Origin: JAZRPG01 sp045649105
Lineage (GTDB): Bacteria > Bacillota > Clostridia > Oscillospirales > JAAYXM01
Reading direction: 5' to 3'
DNA: 58,277 nucleotides
Assembly: GCA_045649105.1 (NCBI GenBank)
Contig: JAZRPG010000019.1
Location: 1-58,277, forward strand
Of this stretch, positions 35,227 through 44,165 are shown piece by piece. Position numbers and translations under genes: made by a program. How positions within the stretch are numbered: the first letter of the stretch is position 1; every line of letters starts with the position of its first letter. Below the pieces are notes generated by a model. It was not told the origin of the DNA and did no database searches. It saw nothing but the letters and a program-made list of their open reading frames with translations.

Positions 35227-35865
35227 ATGAGCTTGACAGTAAGATGTATAACAGCAGTTATAGCAGCGTATTTGCTGGGGAGTTTAAACTTTTCGATTAT
35301 TATTTCAAAATTGCTTCTAAAAAAAGATATTCGTGATTATGGCAGCGGAAATGCAGGTACAACAAACTCTTACAGAGTTATGGGAGGCACAAAAGCCGGC
35401 CTTGTAATACTCGGGGATACAATAAAAGGCATTCTTGCTATTTGGCTTGTTCTGCCTATAATAGGCGAGTGCCCGAATCTTACGGATTTCATGGAGGTAA
35501 TGGCCGGTGCGGCAGTGGTACTGGGTCATGCATTTCCTGTTTTCTTTGGATTTAGAGGCGGGAAAGGAGTGCTTACTACGGCGGCTGTTATTCTGTGTAT
35601 AGATTGGAAGATATGCGCAATAGCGGTTGTGCTGTTCTTTATAATAGTGGCACTTACACGGTATGTTTCGCTTGGGTCTATGATAGCGGTGGCGTCTGTT
35701 CCTGTTTTGTTTTACCTGTTTTACGGCACCGGATCCAATAACCTGATATTTATTCTGTTCGGAGTTGCGCTTTCTTTGTTTGTGACAGTGTTGCATATAC
35801 CGAATATAAAGCGCCTAGCATCGGGAACGGAGAATAAGTTTAAATTTAAGCGTAAGGGTACATAA
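35227..35865 (+). CDS. plsY: Glycerol-3-phosphate acyltransferase PlsY
   Basis: Membrane acyltransferase that uses acyl-phosphate to acylate glycerol 3-phosphate in the first step of phospholipid synthesis. Several membrane helices in 212 residues. The conserved motifs GSGNAGTTNSYR (about 37-48), GHAFPVFFGFRGGKG (about 100) and the later polar loop are seen. It makes the acceptor chemistry for cdsA upstream in the window. It begins directly after the der stop and precedes gpsA, which supplies its substrate. Confidence 0.96.
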   Translation: MSLTVRCITAVIAAYLLGSLNFSIIISKLLLKKDIRDYGSGNAGTTNSYRVMGGTKAGLVILGDTIKGILAIWLVLPIIGECPNLTDFMEVMAGAAVVLGHAFPVFFGFRGGKGVLTTAAVILCIDWKICAIAVVLFFIIVALTRYVSLGSMIAVASVPVLFYLFYGTGSNNLIFILFGVALSLFVTVLHIPNIKRLASGTENKFKFKRKGT

Positions 35866-35890
35866 CTCCTTTGGAAAGGATTGAGTAGCG

Positions 35891-36901
35891 ATGAAAATTG
35901 CGGTCTTAGGAAGTGGTGGCTGGGGCACAGCCCTTGCTGTAATGCTTTCAAAATCAGGTCATGATGTGACATTGTGGTCGTTTTTAAAAGAAGAGTATGA
36001 GGAGCTTTCGAGCAACCGTGAGAACAGAAGGTTCCTGCCCGGAGTTTTGTTTCCGGAAGAGCTTAAAACAACATGTGATATGTCGTGTGTAAATGATGCA
36101 GAATTAGTTGTTATGGCAGTTCCGTCCTTTGCAGTGCGTGAAACATCAAAGAAGCTGGCCGGTTTTATTACCGAGTCTAAGATAGTGGTAAATGTTGCGA
36201 AGGGGATAGAAAAGGATACTTCACTGCGCTTATCACAGATAATTGCACAAGAGCTGGGAACAGAGGATAATATAGCGGTGCTTTCGGGTCCTTCACATGC
36301 TGAAGAGGTCGGGCGTTCTGTGCCTACGGCAGTAATTGCGACATCAAAATCGGAAAAGACGGCAAAAATTGTTCAGGATGTCTTTATGAATGAGAACTTC
36401 AGAGTATATATAACTGATGATATGGTCGGTGTCGAGCTTGGCGGCGCACTTAAAAATGTAATGGCTCTTGCCGCGGGAATATGTGATGGGTTAAAGCTCG
36501 GCGATAACACAAAAGCTGCACTTATGACGCGCGGACTTGTGGAAATGGCAAGGCTCGGTGTGGCGCTTGGCGGGCGGGAAGAAACATTTTTCGGCCTGAC
36601 GGGTGTCGGTGACCTCATTGTTACATGCACATCTATGCATTCAAGAAACAGGAGTGCCGGTGTGTTGATAGGTGAGGGTTTTTCAACGGAGCAGGCTTTG
36701 GAAAGGGTCGGAAGTGTAGTTGAAGGGTACTATGCTGTCCAGTCTGCCATGCAGCTTGCATCCGGGGTTAATATTGAAATGCCTATTACCAAAGAGGTAT
36801 TTAAAATTCTTTTTGAGGGAAAAGATGCAAGGAACGCGCTTTATACGCTTATGATGCGAGGGAAAAAGAGCGAGAACAATAATGTGTGGCTAAAGAATTA
36901 G
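35891..36901 (+). CDS. gpsA: Glycerol-3-phosphate dehydrogenase [NAD(P)+]
   Basis: Reduces dihydroxyacetone phosphate to glycerol 3-phosphate, the substrate of PlsY. The N-terminal Rossmann motif GSGGWGTALAVML starts at residue 7. GPSHAEEV near 135 and GGALKNVMALAAGI near 190 (with the catalytic lysine) are typical, as is TCTSMHSRNR. At 336 residues it is the usual size. AAAGGA precedes the ATG. It ends the DUF512-der-plsY-gpsA operon, before a strong bidirectional terminator. Confidence 0.97.
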   Translation: MKIAVLGSGGWGTALAVMLSKSGHDVTLWSFLKEEYEELSSNRENRRFLPGVLFPEELKTTCDMSCVNDAELVVMAVPSFAVRETSKKLAGFITESKIVVNVAKGIEKDTSLRLSQIIAQELGTEDNIAVLSGPSHAEEVGRSVPTAVIATSKSEKTAKIVQDVFMNENFRVYITDDMVGVELGGALKNVMALAAGICDGLKLGDNTKAALMTRGLVEMARLGVALGGREETFFGLTGVGDLIVTCTSMHSRNRSAGVLIGEGFSTEQALERVGSVVEGYYAVQSAMQLASGVNIEMPITKEVFKILFEGKDARNALYTLMMRGKKSENNNVWLKN

Positions 36902-36920
36902 TTTGTGTTTTTTTAGTACA

Positions 36921-36954
36921 AAAAAGAACTCATCATTTCTGATGAGTTCTTTTT
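36921..36954. terminator. Bidirectional terminator between gpsA and groEL
   Basis: A perfect 15-bp stem (AAAAAGAACTCATCA with its complement) with a four-base loop; the A/T ends supply a T tract on both strands. It serves gpsA (+) and groEL (-). Confidence 0.95.
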
Positions 36955-36974
36955 CTATGCTTATTATCAGCGAA

Positions 36975-38612
36975 TTAATACATTCCCATTCCGCCGTCGC
37001 CCATTCCGCCGGGCATTGCGGGAGCAGTAGCCGGCTCCTTCTTGTCGGTAACAATGCTCTCTGTTGTGAGAACCATAGCAGCGATAGAAGCCGCATTCTC
37101 GAGGGCACTGCGTGTAACCTTTGCCGGGTCAACGATGCCGACCTTAATCATATCGCAATACTTATTGGCAAGAGCGTCAAAACCGTAACCTGTTCTGCGG
37201 CTGTTCTTAATTTTGTCAAGAACGATTGAACCGTCGATACCTGCGTTTGCAGCTATCTGACGAACCGGTTCCTCAAGAGCCTTTGCAATTATCTTAACGC
37301 CTGTGCGCTCGTCACCCTCAGTCTTTGAGATGAGCTTCTCGACTGCGGAGATAGCGTTTACAAAGACTGTGCCGCCACCGGCTACGATGCCTTCTTCAAC
37401 AGCTGCGCGTGTTGCGTTGAGAGCGTCCTCGCTGCGGAGCTTTTTCTCCTTCATCTCAACCTCTGTAGCAGCACCAACCTTAATTACTGCAACGCCTCCG
37501 GAAAGCTTTGCAAGGCGCTCCTGAAGCTTTTCGCGGTCAAAGTCAGATGTGGAAGCCTCAATCTGCATGCGTATCTGGTTTACGCGAGCTTTAATTTCAT
37601 CTGAGTTTCCTGCACCGTCAACGATGATTGTGTTTTCTTTCTGAATCTTTATCTGGCGTGCATGGCCGAGCATGTCTACTGTAGCAGACTTGAGGTCCAT
37701 TCCGAGCTCGTCAGATATAACCTGACCGCCGGTGAGGATTGCGATGTCCTTAAGCATATCCTTGCGTCTGTCGCCGAATCCCGGAGCCTTGACTCCTACG
37801 CAGGTGAAGGTTCCGCGGAGCTTGTTTACGAGAAGTGTAGCAAGTGCTTCGCCCTCGATGTCCTCAGCGATTATTACGAGCTTCTTGCCGGCCTGAACGA
37901 TTTGCTCAAGAAGCGGGAGAATCTCCTGAATGTTTGAAATCTTTTTGTCTGTAATGAGAATTGAAGCATCATCGATTATTGCTTCCATCTTCTCGGTATC
38001 TGTGACCATGTACGGAGAGATATATCCGCGATCAAACTGCATACCCTCAACGATTTCGCTGTATGTCTCTGCAGTTTTTGATTCCTCAACGGTGATTACG
38101 CCGTCAGCAGAAACCTTCTCCATAGCATCGGCAATAAGTGTGCCGATTACAGGGGAAGCGGAAGATACAGCGGCAACACGGGAAATATCCTCGTAGCCGT
38201 TGACCTTCTGTGATGAATTCTTGATTGCCTCAACAGCAGCACAGACAGCGGCATTCATGCCGTTCTTCATAATCATCGGGTTTGCACCGGCAGTAACATT
38301 TTTCATACCCTCGCGGATAATAGCCTGTGCGAGAAGTGTAGCTGTAGTTGTTCCGTCTCCGGCAATGTCGTTAGTCTTTGTGGAAACTTCTTTGACGAGC
38401 TGTGCACCCATGTTTTCAAACGGGTCATCAAGCTCTATTTCCTTAGCGATTGTAACACCGTCGTTTGTGATGAGCGGTGCGCCGAACTTCTTGTCGAGAA
38501 CAACATTGCGGCCTTTGGGACCGAGTGTTATCTTTACTGTATCAGCAAGCTTGTTGATACCACGCTCAAGCGCGTGGCGGGCATCTTCTGAAAAAAGTAT
38601 TTCCTTTGACAT
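36975..38612 (-). CDS. groEL: 60 kDa chaperonin GroEL
   Basis: Double-ring ATP-dependent folding chamber. The 545 residues start MSKEILFSEDARHAL, with the ATP loop ITLGPKGRNVVLD near residue 28 and GDGTTTATLLAQ near 86, and end in the glycine/methionine tail GGMGDGGMGMY. It lies 85 bases after groES and is co-transcribed with it. A hairpin-prone GC-rich stretch lies between the two. No second groEL is seen in the window. Confidence 0.98.
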   Translation of the reverse strand: MSKEILFSEDARHALERGINKLADTVKITLGPKGRNVVLDKKFGAPLITNDGVTIAKEIELDDPFENMGAQLVKEVSTKTNDIAGDGTTTATLLAQAIIREGMKNVTAGANPMIMKNGMNAAVCAAVEAIKNSSQKVNGYEDISRVAAVSSASPVIGTLIADAMEKVSADGVITVEESKTAETYSEIVEGMQFDRGYISPYMVTDTEKMEAIIDDASILITDKKISNIQEILPLLEQIVQAGKKLVIIAEDIEGEALATLLVNKLRGTFTCVGVKAPGFGDRRKDMLKDIAILTGGQVISDELGMDLKSATVDMLGHARQIKIQKENTIIVDGAGNSDEIKARVNQIRMQIEASTSDFDREKLQERLAKLSGGVAVIKVGAATEVEMKEKKLRSEDALNATRAAVEEGIVAGGGTVFVNAISAVEKLISKTEGDERTGVKIIAKALEEPVRQIAANAGIDGSIVLDKIKNSRRTGYGFDALANKYCDMIKVGIVDPAKVTRSALENAASIAAMVLTTESIVTDKKEPATAPAMPGGMGDGGMGMY

Positions 38613-38697
38613 ATAAATAACCTTCCTTTACATCGGCGGATTATATTTTTTTAGCTGACCGTACCGCCGGGTAGGGCAGCTTGATGTGTTTTGCGAA

Positions 38698-38982
38698 TTA
38701 GTCAACGATAGCGAGAATATCGCCCTGACGTACGATGATGAGCTCCTCGCTGTCTATCTTAACCTCGGTGCCGGAATATTTGCTTGTAATGACCTTGTCG
38801 CCGACCTTAACATGCATGACGATATCCTTGCCGTCAACATTTCCTCCGGGACCTACTGCAAGAACTTCAGCAACCTGCGGCTTCTCCTTTGCTCCGGCTG
38901 TAAGAATGATACCGCTCTTTGTGGTTTCTTCAGCCTCTACCATTTTGAGCACCACGCGGTCTGCAAGTGGTTTCAGTTTCAT
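38698..38982 (-). CDS. groES: 10 kDa chaperonin GroES
   Basis: Co-chaperonin lid of GroEL, 94 residues. It begins MKLKPLADRVVLK and has the mobile loop ETTKSGIILT near residue 19. GGAGG lies before ATG 38982. The leader and promoter hold a CIRCE element, so it is under heat-shock control through HrcA, which is not encoded in the window. Confidence 0.97.
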   Translation of the reverse strand: MKLKPLADRVVLKMVEAEETTKSGIILTAGAKEKPQVAEVLAVGPGGNVDGKDIVMHVKVGDKVITSKYSGTEVKIDSEELIIVRQGDILAIVD

Positions 38983-39014
38983 GATGACTTCCTCCTAAAT
39001 ATAGTTTACCGTGA

Positions 39015-39041
39015 TTAGCACTCTAATCTATCGAGTGCTAA
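39015..39041 (-). promoter_or_regulatory. CIRCE operator of groESL
   Basis: Perfect TTAGCACTC-N9-GAGTGCTAA, the binding site of the heat-shock repressor HrcA, between the promoter and groES. Confidence 0.98.
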
Positions 39042-39072
39042 ATTATATACTTAATAATAGAATATGCAGTAA
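39042..39072 (-). promoter_or_regulatory. groESL promoter
   Basis: On the minus strand a TATAAT -10 (39042-39047) abuts CIRCE. The -35 is weak (TTACTG, 19-base spacing, or ACTGCA with 17). Confidence 0.65.
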
Positions 39073-39116
39073 GAATACGCAAGTTAATTTTTTCACAAAA
39101 ACATGCGAAAAAAGGA

Positions 39117-39152
39117 AAAATACGGCACTATATTAAAATAGGTGCCGTATTC
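39117..39152 (-). terminator. Terminator after the methyltransferase gene
   Basis: An AATACGGCAC/GTGCCGTATT stem, extended past a one-base bulge, is followed on the minus strand by TTTTTCCTTTTTT. It closes the gene starting at 40330. Confidence 0.88.
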
Positions 39153-39217
39153 ACATGATTTTCTCTTGTATTCTCTCCTATGCTATTGTTTTTGGCTTTT
39201 TCATAAAATATTAATAA

Positions 39218-40330
39218 TTAAAAAAACATATAAAATTCGCATTTTATCATGCCGTTATATAATTTGCGACGTTTTGTTGCTTTTTTGCCGTAAAAGTGCT
39301 CAAATTCGCCATGAGATGTAATTATATAAGATTTAAAGTCGGGATATTCGGCCATTGTGCGTCCAAAATCCTTATACAGTTTTTCTGCCTCCCGTAACTC
39401 TCCGATACGTTCTCCGTAGGGGGGATTTGTCACTAAAATGCCTGATTTATTGCGGGGGTAGAAGCGTAGAGCGTCACGCTTTTCAAATTTTATGTATTTG
39501 TCCACGCCGGCTTTTTTTGAGTTTTCCCGCGCGGTGCATAGCAGAGCTTCGTCAAGGTCTCCGCCCCAAAGCTCAAAATCGCGGGAAAACATTTTCGTTT
39601 TTGCAGTCTCGCGTTCCGAGTGCCAATCATTTTTTGACAGCATATTCCAGCTTTCTGCGGCAAAGCGCCGACGGAGTCCGGGTGCACGGTTTTCGGCTAT
39701 CATTGCGGCTTCAATAAGTATCGTTCCCGAACCGCAGAACGGGTCGCAAAACAGCTCGCGTCCGCGATAGTGCGAAAGCTCAACCATTGCGGCGGCAAGA
39801 GTCTCGCGAAGGGGAGCTGCGCCTGCAACGGCACGGTAGCCTCGCTTATGAAGTCCGGCGCCGCTTGTATCGATATATAATGTGACATTATCGTTCATTA
39901 TGGAAAACTGTATCTGATATTTACTGCCTGTTTCTTCAAACCAAGTAACGCTGTATTTTTTGCTGAGGTGTTCAACAACGGCTTTTTTGATTATGCTTTG
40001 GCAGTCGGGGATTGAAAAAAGTTTTGAATTTATACTGTGGCCCTTTACGGGAAATGCACCGTTTTTAGGTATATAGTTTTCCCACGGAAGACTTTTGACA
40101 CCGTCAAAAAGCTCTGTAAAGCTTTGTGCCCTGAAAGAGCCGACAACGAGAAGGACACGCTCACCTGTGCGCAACCATATGTTTGCTCGTGCCATATCAA
40201 GCGGAGTTCCGCTGAAAAAGACTCTGCCGTTTTCGACCATTACATCCGACATGCCGAGTCGGCGAAGCTCATTTCCTGCGATGCCCTCAAGACCGAAAAG
40301 CGTAGGGACGCAAAAAGTTAACTGATTCAT
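39218..40330 (-). CDS. THUMP-domain class I rRNA methyltransferase (YpsC/RlmL-type)
   Basis: SAM-dependent N2-guanine RNA methyltransferase-like protein of 370 residues. The N-terminal half (about 1-155) is a THUMP-type RNA-binding region, and YRAVAGAAPLRETLAAA near 175 leads into the Rossmann domain with DPFCGSGT (about 200), GGDLDE and the catalytic NPPYGER (about 300). It matches Bacillus YpsC and the N-terminal half of E. coli RlmL. The exact target guanine is not deducible from sequence. It stands between groESL and a PBP gene, 30 bases after the latter's stop, so the two may be co-transcribed. Confidence 0.9.
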   Translation of the reverse strand: MNQLTFCVPTLFGLEGIAGNELRRLGMSDVMVENGRVFFSGTPLDMARANIWLRTGERVLLVVGSFRAQSFTELFDGVKSLPWENYIPKNGAFPVKGHSINSKLFSIPDCQSIIKKAVVEHLSKKYSVTWFEETGSKYQIQFSIMNDNVTLYIDTSGAGLHKRGYRAVAGAAPLRETLAAAMVELSHYRGRELFCDPFCGSGTILIEAAMIAENRAPGLRRRFAAESWNMLSKNDWHSERETAKTKMFSRDFELWGGDLDEALLCTARENSKKAGVDKYIKFEKRDALRFYPRNKSGILVTNPPYGERIGELREAEKLYKDFGRTMAEYPDFKSYIITSHGEFEHFYGKKATKRRKLYNGMIKCEFYMFF

Positions 40331-40360
40331 AGGGGAATATTACTCCATATCTGAATTATT

Positions 40361-42823
40361 TTATGCCGCAGGAATAACCTCGGAATCCTCTTCATCGGGG
40401 GGTTCTGCATGTTCTGTCATCTCCGGCGCATCGGGGACATTGGAAGGTTCTTCATCGTTATTCTCAGGTTCTGAAGGGTCTGATGTGTTATCCTCTTCCG
40501 GAGCCTGCGGGGCTTCTGTGTGCAGATTACATGTTGAATGCATGGGGCTTCCGACACCTGTTGAAAAATAGAATTCGCCTTCGGACGGCGCAGATGTGTG
40601 CAGAGAGTACTGCTCATCGTTGACAACAACATCGGAGAGGGGGAAGAATCGGTTAAGCTCCATAAGAGACACGGTTTTCCGAAGTTCTGCCGGGCAGAAT
40701 TCGCTCGCCAGCATATTTGTAGAGGTATCTATTTCTACAGTTTTGTGAACATCGCATGTCTTTGTGGGAACATCATCCTTATGGAAAAAGCCCTTAACAA
40801 CTCTTCCGCCACGCGGATCGAGAGAGCAAGCTTCGGACGGGAGAAGTCCGCTGCAGGTACACACATCAACCGTAACAAAATCGGCATCGGTCTCAAAGTT
40901 TTTTACAGGGAGACCGCTGTGAGCCTTGTTCATTACATTTTTCCAGACTGTCAGTGCGGGAGAAAGCGATTTTGATATATATTTTGGCTGGTCATATCCA
41001 AACCATGCCGCACCTACATAATACGGAGTATATCCGACAAACCATCTGTCTTCGTCGTTGTTCGAGGTGCCTGTTTTTGCCGCTGCAGGCATGCCGTTTG
41101 CAAGCTTTGCATATGTGCCGGTACCGCCTGTGACAACGTTTGAGAGCATATATGTCATATATGTTGCGGTCTTTTTGCTCATAGCGGTTGTCGGCGGCGC
41201 GGCTTTTTCTATAAGAAGGTTTCCTTGATTATCAAGAACCTTTGTATAAGTCCTCGGCTCATAATATGTTCCGCCGTTTGCAAAAGGAACATATGCTGCC
41301 GCCATTTCAAGAACGGTAATTCCGTTGGTAAGCTGGCCGAGCGAAAGCGGCGCAAGGTTCATATCGCCTCTGGGGTTTAAAGAAGAAACACCGAGATTTG
41401 CGGTCAGGAAATTATACGAGCGCTCAACAGACAGCTTGTTAAGTGTGCGCATTGAAATTGTATTGAGCGATTGCATAACACCATCGAGTATTGTTGTTCT
41501 GCCGTTGTAAACCCGAGTTTCGTTCTTTGGATATGCAGAGCCGTTGAGCACCTTGAGCGGTGCATCATCTTCTGCGGAGAACGGAGTAATAAGTCCGTAC
41601 TCTATTGCCGGGGCATATACGGAAATGGGCTTTATGGATGAGCCGGGCGGGCGTTTGGCCTGTGTTGCGCGGTTTAGTATACGCGCACCCTTCTTTTCTC
41701 CGCGGCCGCCGCGCATGGCGAGAATATCGCCGTTTTGCGGGTCTAAAAGAACCATTGCGCATTCAGGCTGTGTAGAGCCGTTATATCTGGGAAATACATT
41801 ATTATCCTCAAATACAGAATCCATGGCCGACTGGAGTTTTGGATCTACGGTCGCGTATATTTTAAGTCCGCCTGAATAAATTGTGCGTGTTGCGACGGGT
41901 TTAGAATATCCTCGCTCGGTAACGAGGTCATCTATCAGGTCCTCAATAATCTGGTCAACAAAATATGATTGGACATTTGTAGGGCTCTCTCCGCTGCTGC
42001 TTGTGTTGAACACTATTTCTTCCGAGACTGCGGAGTCGCGCTCCTCAGCAGAAATCATATTAAGCTCACGCATCCGGTTAATTATATCAATGCGTCGCTC
42101 TTTGTTGTTATCAGGGTGCAGATACGGATTATAATATGTAGGAAGATTCGTAATTCCTACAAGAGAGGCGGATTCAGCAAGTGTAAGCTCTGAAACATCC
42201 TTGCCGAAATATGTTTTTGCCGCAGTGCCCACGCCGTAGCAGCCTTTTCCGAGATAAATTGTATTAAGGTACAACTCTAATATAGTATCCTTATCATAAT
42301 GCCTTTCAAGATAGAGTGCGCGCATTATCTCCTGCAGCTTTCTTCTGACTGAGTCCTGATTGTCTCCGGTGAGATTCTTTATAAGCTGCTGGGTGATTGT
42401 GGATGCGCCGAAATCGCTCTTCATTTTGAAAAACAGATTGACGCTTGCTGCAAATGTTCGTTTCCAGTCAACGCCGTGATGCTTCATGAATCGATGGTCC
42501 TCAATTGCTATTGCGGCGTCTTTTAAATGAGAGGGCATAGCCTCAAGGTCAACCCATGTGCGATTTTGTGAATCGTAGAGGCGTTCAAATTCATGCTCAT
42601 TTCCTTCGTCGTCGAGATAATATACTATTGAGGAATAGTTAAGCTTCATCGTTTCAACTTCAATGTCGACTTTTGAATCAAGTGAAAGCATGTATGCAAA
42701 AAATACAATTCCGCAGATTACGCAGGTTGTAGCAAATATTAAAAGCAATGTTCGAATCACTTTCCAGGAGTTTGAGGAAAAGAACTTGGATAAATGTTTG
42801 TCTGCTTCGTTTCTTGAAATCAA
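40361..42823 (-). CDS. Class A penicillin-binding protein (PBP1A-like)
   Basis: Bifunctional cell-wall synthase of 820 residues from a TTG start at 42823, which follows GGAGGT by eight bases; an upstream ATG gives 15 extra residues without a site. A short cytoplasmic part precedes a membrane helix (about 22-46). The glycosyltransferase domain has the catalytic EDHRFMKHHGVDW (Glu108) and TITQQL. The transpeptidase has SSIK (Ser395), SLN and KTGT. After the catalytic part comes an acidic Pro/Glu-rich tail of about 55 residues outside the cell. Tandem -10-like repeats lie upstream. Confidence 0.95.
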   Translation of the reverse strand: MISRNEADKHLSKFFSSNSWKVIRTLLLIFATTCVICGIVFFAYMLSLDSKVDIEVETMKLNYSSIVYYLDDEGNEHEFERLYDSQNRTWVDLEAMPSHLKDAAIAIEDHRFMKHHGVDWKRTFAASVNLFFKMKSDFGASTITQQLIKNLTGDNQDSVRRKLQEIMRALYLERHYDKDTILELYLNTIYLGKGCYGVGTAAKTYFGKDVSELTLAESASLVGITNLPTYYNPYLHPDNNKERRIDIINRMRELNMISAEERDSAVSEEIVFNTSSSGESPTNVQSYFVDQIIEDLIDDLVTERGYSKPVATRTIYSGGLKIYATVDPKLQSAMDSVFEDNNVFPRYNGSTQPECAMVLLDPQNGDILAMRGGRGEKKGARILNRATQAKRPPGSSIKPISVYAPAIEYGLITPFSAEDDAPLKVLNGSAYPKNETRVYNGRTTILDGVMQSLNTISMRTLNKLSVERSYNFLTANLGVSSLNPRGDMNLAPLSLGQLTNGITVLEMAAAYVPFANGGTYYEPRTYTKVLDNQGNLLIEKAAPPTTAMSKKTATYMTYMLSNVVTGGTGTYAKLANGMPAAAKTGTSNNDEDRWFVGYTPYYVGAAWFGYDQPKYISKSLSPALTVWKNVMNKAHSGLPVKNFETDADFVTVDVCTCSGLLPSEACSLDPRGGRVVKGFFHKDDVPTKTCDVHKTVEIDTSTNMLASEFCPAELRKTVSLMELNRFFPLSDVVVNDEQYSLHTSAPSEGEFYFSTGVGSPMHSTCNLHTEAPQAPEEDNTSDPSEPENNDEEPSNVPDAPEMTEHAEPPDEEDSEVIPAA

Positions 42824-42842
42824 ATCAGGACACCTCCGGACA

Positions 42843-42865
42843 AATAGTATACAACAATAGTATAC
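42843..42865. repeat. Two direct copies of AATAGTATAC before the PBP gene
   Basis: The ten-base unit (42843-42852 and 42856-42865) is repeated with 13-base periodicity. Each copy reads as a TATACT -10 box on the minus strand, the upstream one with extended TG, so this could be a double promoter of the PBP gene. Confidence 0.55.
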
Positions 42866-42943
42866 CATAAATTTGGAAAAAAGCTATCATAAATTGAAGG
42901 AATTTGAAAATGTATACATATATTATTATGAGGTGATGTTTGT

Positions 42944-43228
42944 ATGAACCGTTCAAGAATAACAGAGCTTAGCTGCAAGGAAGTAATAAATGTATGCACG
43001 GGGCAGCGCTACGGCTATGTAAACGATGTGGAGGTGGATTGCGCCTGTGGCAAAATACTCACGCTTATTGTACATGGAAGTGTAAAATTCCCGTCCGTAT
43101 TCTCGCGCAGTGATGATGTGATAATCCCATGGGAGGCAATAAAGCGGATAGGGGACGATATAATACTCGTGGAGTATGCGCGCGAAGAATGTCAGAGAAG
43201 AGAAAAAAGAGGATTTTTGCATAAATAG
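42944..43228 (+). CDS. YlmC/YmxH family PRC-barrel protein
   Basis: Small protein of 94 residues with a PRC-barrel fold, as in the YlmC/YmxH family found in spore formers. It begins MNRSRITELSCKEVINVCTG and contains VNDVEVDCACGKI, typical of the family. The function is unknown; it is often expressed in sporulation. GAGGTG lies before the ATG at 42944. It is read divergently from the PBP gene. The leader is AT-rich, with another GTATAC, and no clear sigma-A promoter. Confidence 0.9.
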   Translation: MNRSRITELSCKEVINVCTGQRYGYVNDVEVDCACGKILTLIVHGSVKFPSVFSRSDDVIIPWEAIKRIGDDIILVEYAREECQRREKRGFLHK

Positions 43229-43249
43229 TATATAAATTACAAAAAGTAC

Positions 43250-43278
43250 TTGCAAAATATAAAAAGATGTGATAACAT
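43250..43278 (+). promoter_or_regulatory. Promoter of rpsB-tsf
   Basis: TTGCAA (43250-43255), 17 bases, TAACAT (43273-43278), with an extended -10 TG. Confidence 0.75.
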
Positions 43279-43283
43279 ATTTC

Positions 43284-43380
43284 GGTAAAACTCACACGTT
43301 GTGACCTTCTCGCCTCTGTGCCGAAAGGCGGTGGGGAGGGATGAGCGGCGTGGCGGTTAAAACAGAAGGAGGAAAAAACT
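43284..43380 (+). ncRNA. Structured 5' leader of rpsB with predicted pseudoknot
   Basis: Hairpin 1 (TCACA-cgt-TGTGA, 43292-43304) directly joins hairpin 2, where CCTTCTCGCC (43305-43314) pairs with GGCG and GGGGAGG (43327-43339) across a two-base bulge. The loop bases CTGTGCCG (43316-43323) can pair over eight positions, including G-U pairs, with CGGCGTGG (43346-43353), making an H-type pseudoknot before the ribosome binding site. Ribosomal-protein leaders of this shape mediate feedback in other genes. Feedback by S2 here is inference. Confidence 0.6.
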
Positions 43381-44133
43381 ATGTCACAGGTAATCTCAAT
43401 GAAGCAGCTTCTTGAGGCCGGAGTACACTTTGGCCATCAGACAAGACGCTGGAACCCCAAAATGGCTCCGTATATCTTCACGGAGCGCAACGGTATCTAC
43501 ATTATCGACCTTCAGAAGACGGTCAAGAAGCTTGAGGAGGCTTATTTCTTCGCTCGCGATATCGCAGCAGAGGGAAAAAGTATTCTCTTTGTAGGTACGA
43601 AAAAGCAGGCTCAGGAGGCAATCAAGGAAGAGGCAGAGCGCGTAGGAATGTACTATGTAAACGCTCGCTGGCTCGGCGGAATGCTCACAAACTTCAAGAC
43701 AATGCGTCGCCGCATTGACCGCTTGAATCAGCTCAAGCGCATGGAAGAGGATGGCACTTTTAATCTTCTCCTTAAGAAAGAAGTTATAAAGCTTCAGGCT
43801 GAGATTGCAAAGCTCGAGAAATATCTCGGCGGCGTTAAGGACATGAACAAGCTCCCGGGCGCGCTGTTCATTGTTGACCCGCGCAAGGAGCGTAATGCTA
43901 TTGCTGAGGCTCGCAAGCTCGGTATTCCGATAATTGCTGTTGTTGATACAAACTGCGACCCTGAAGAGGTCGATTATGTAATCCCCGGAAATGACGACGC
44001 TATCCGTGCAATAAAGCTCATTTCTCAGACAATTGCAAATGCTGTTGTTGAGGCGCGTCAGGGTGACCAGAGTGCTGAAGAGGCTTCCTCTGAGGCAGTA
44101 GAGGCGGCTGCAGAAGAGGCAGCTGCAGAGTAG
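43381..44133 (+). CDS. rpsB: 30S ribosomal protein S2
   Basis: Small-subunit protein of 250 residues. It starts MSQVISMKQLLEAGVHFGHQTRRWNPKM, with the signature broken here by nothing unusual; LGGMLTNFKT near 95 and LPGALFIVDP near 158 are present. The C-terminal tail is acidic and Ala/Glu-rich. GGAGG lies before the ATG. It pairs with tsf 32 bases downstream, the universal order, and is preceded by a structured leader. Confidence 0.98.
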   Translation: MSQVISMKQLLEAGVHFGHQTRRWNPKMAPYIFTERNGIYIIDLQKTVKKLEEAYFFARDIAAEGKSILFVGTKKQAQEAIKEEAERVGMYYVNARWLGGMLTNFKTMRRRIDRLNQLKRMEEDGTFNLLLKKEVIKLQAEIAKLEKYLGGVKDMNKLPGALFIVDPRKERNAIAEARKLGIPIIAVVDTNCDPEEVDYVIPGNDDAIRAIKLISQTIANAVVEARQGDQSAEEASSEAVEAAAEEAAAE

Positions 44134-44165
44134 GAATAATTAAAAAATAAGGAGAGTGTTACATT

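Noticed and set aside
38613..38697. Hairpin-like GC-rich stretch between groES and groEL
   Set aside because: The stem has several mismatches and no T tract; it is possibly an mRNA-stabilising structure but not firm enough to annotate.
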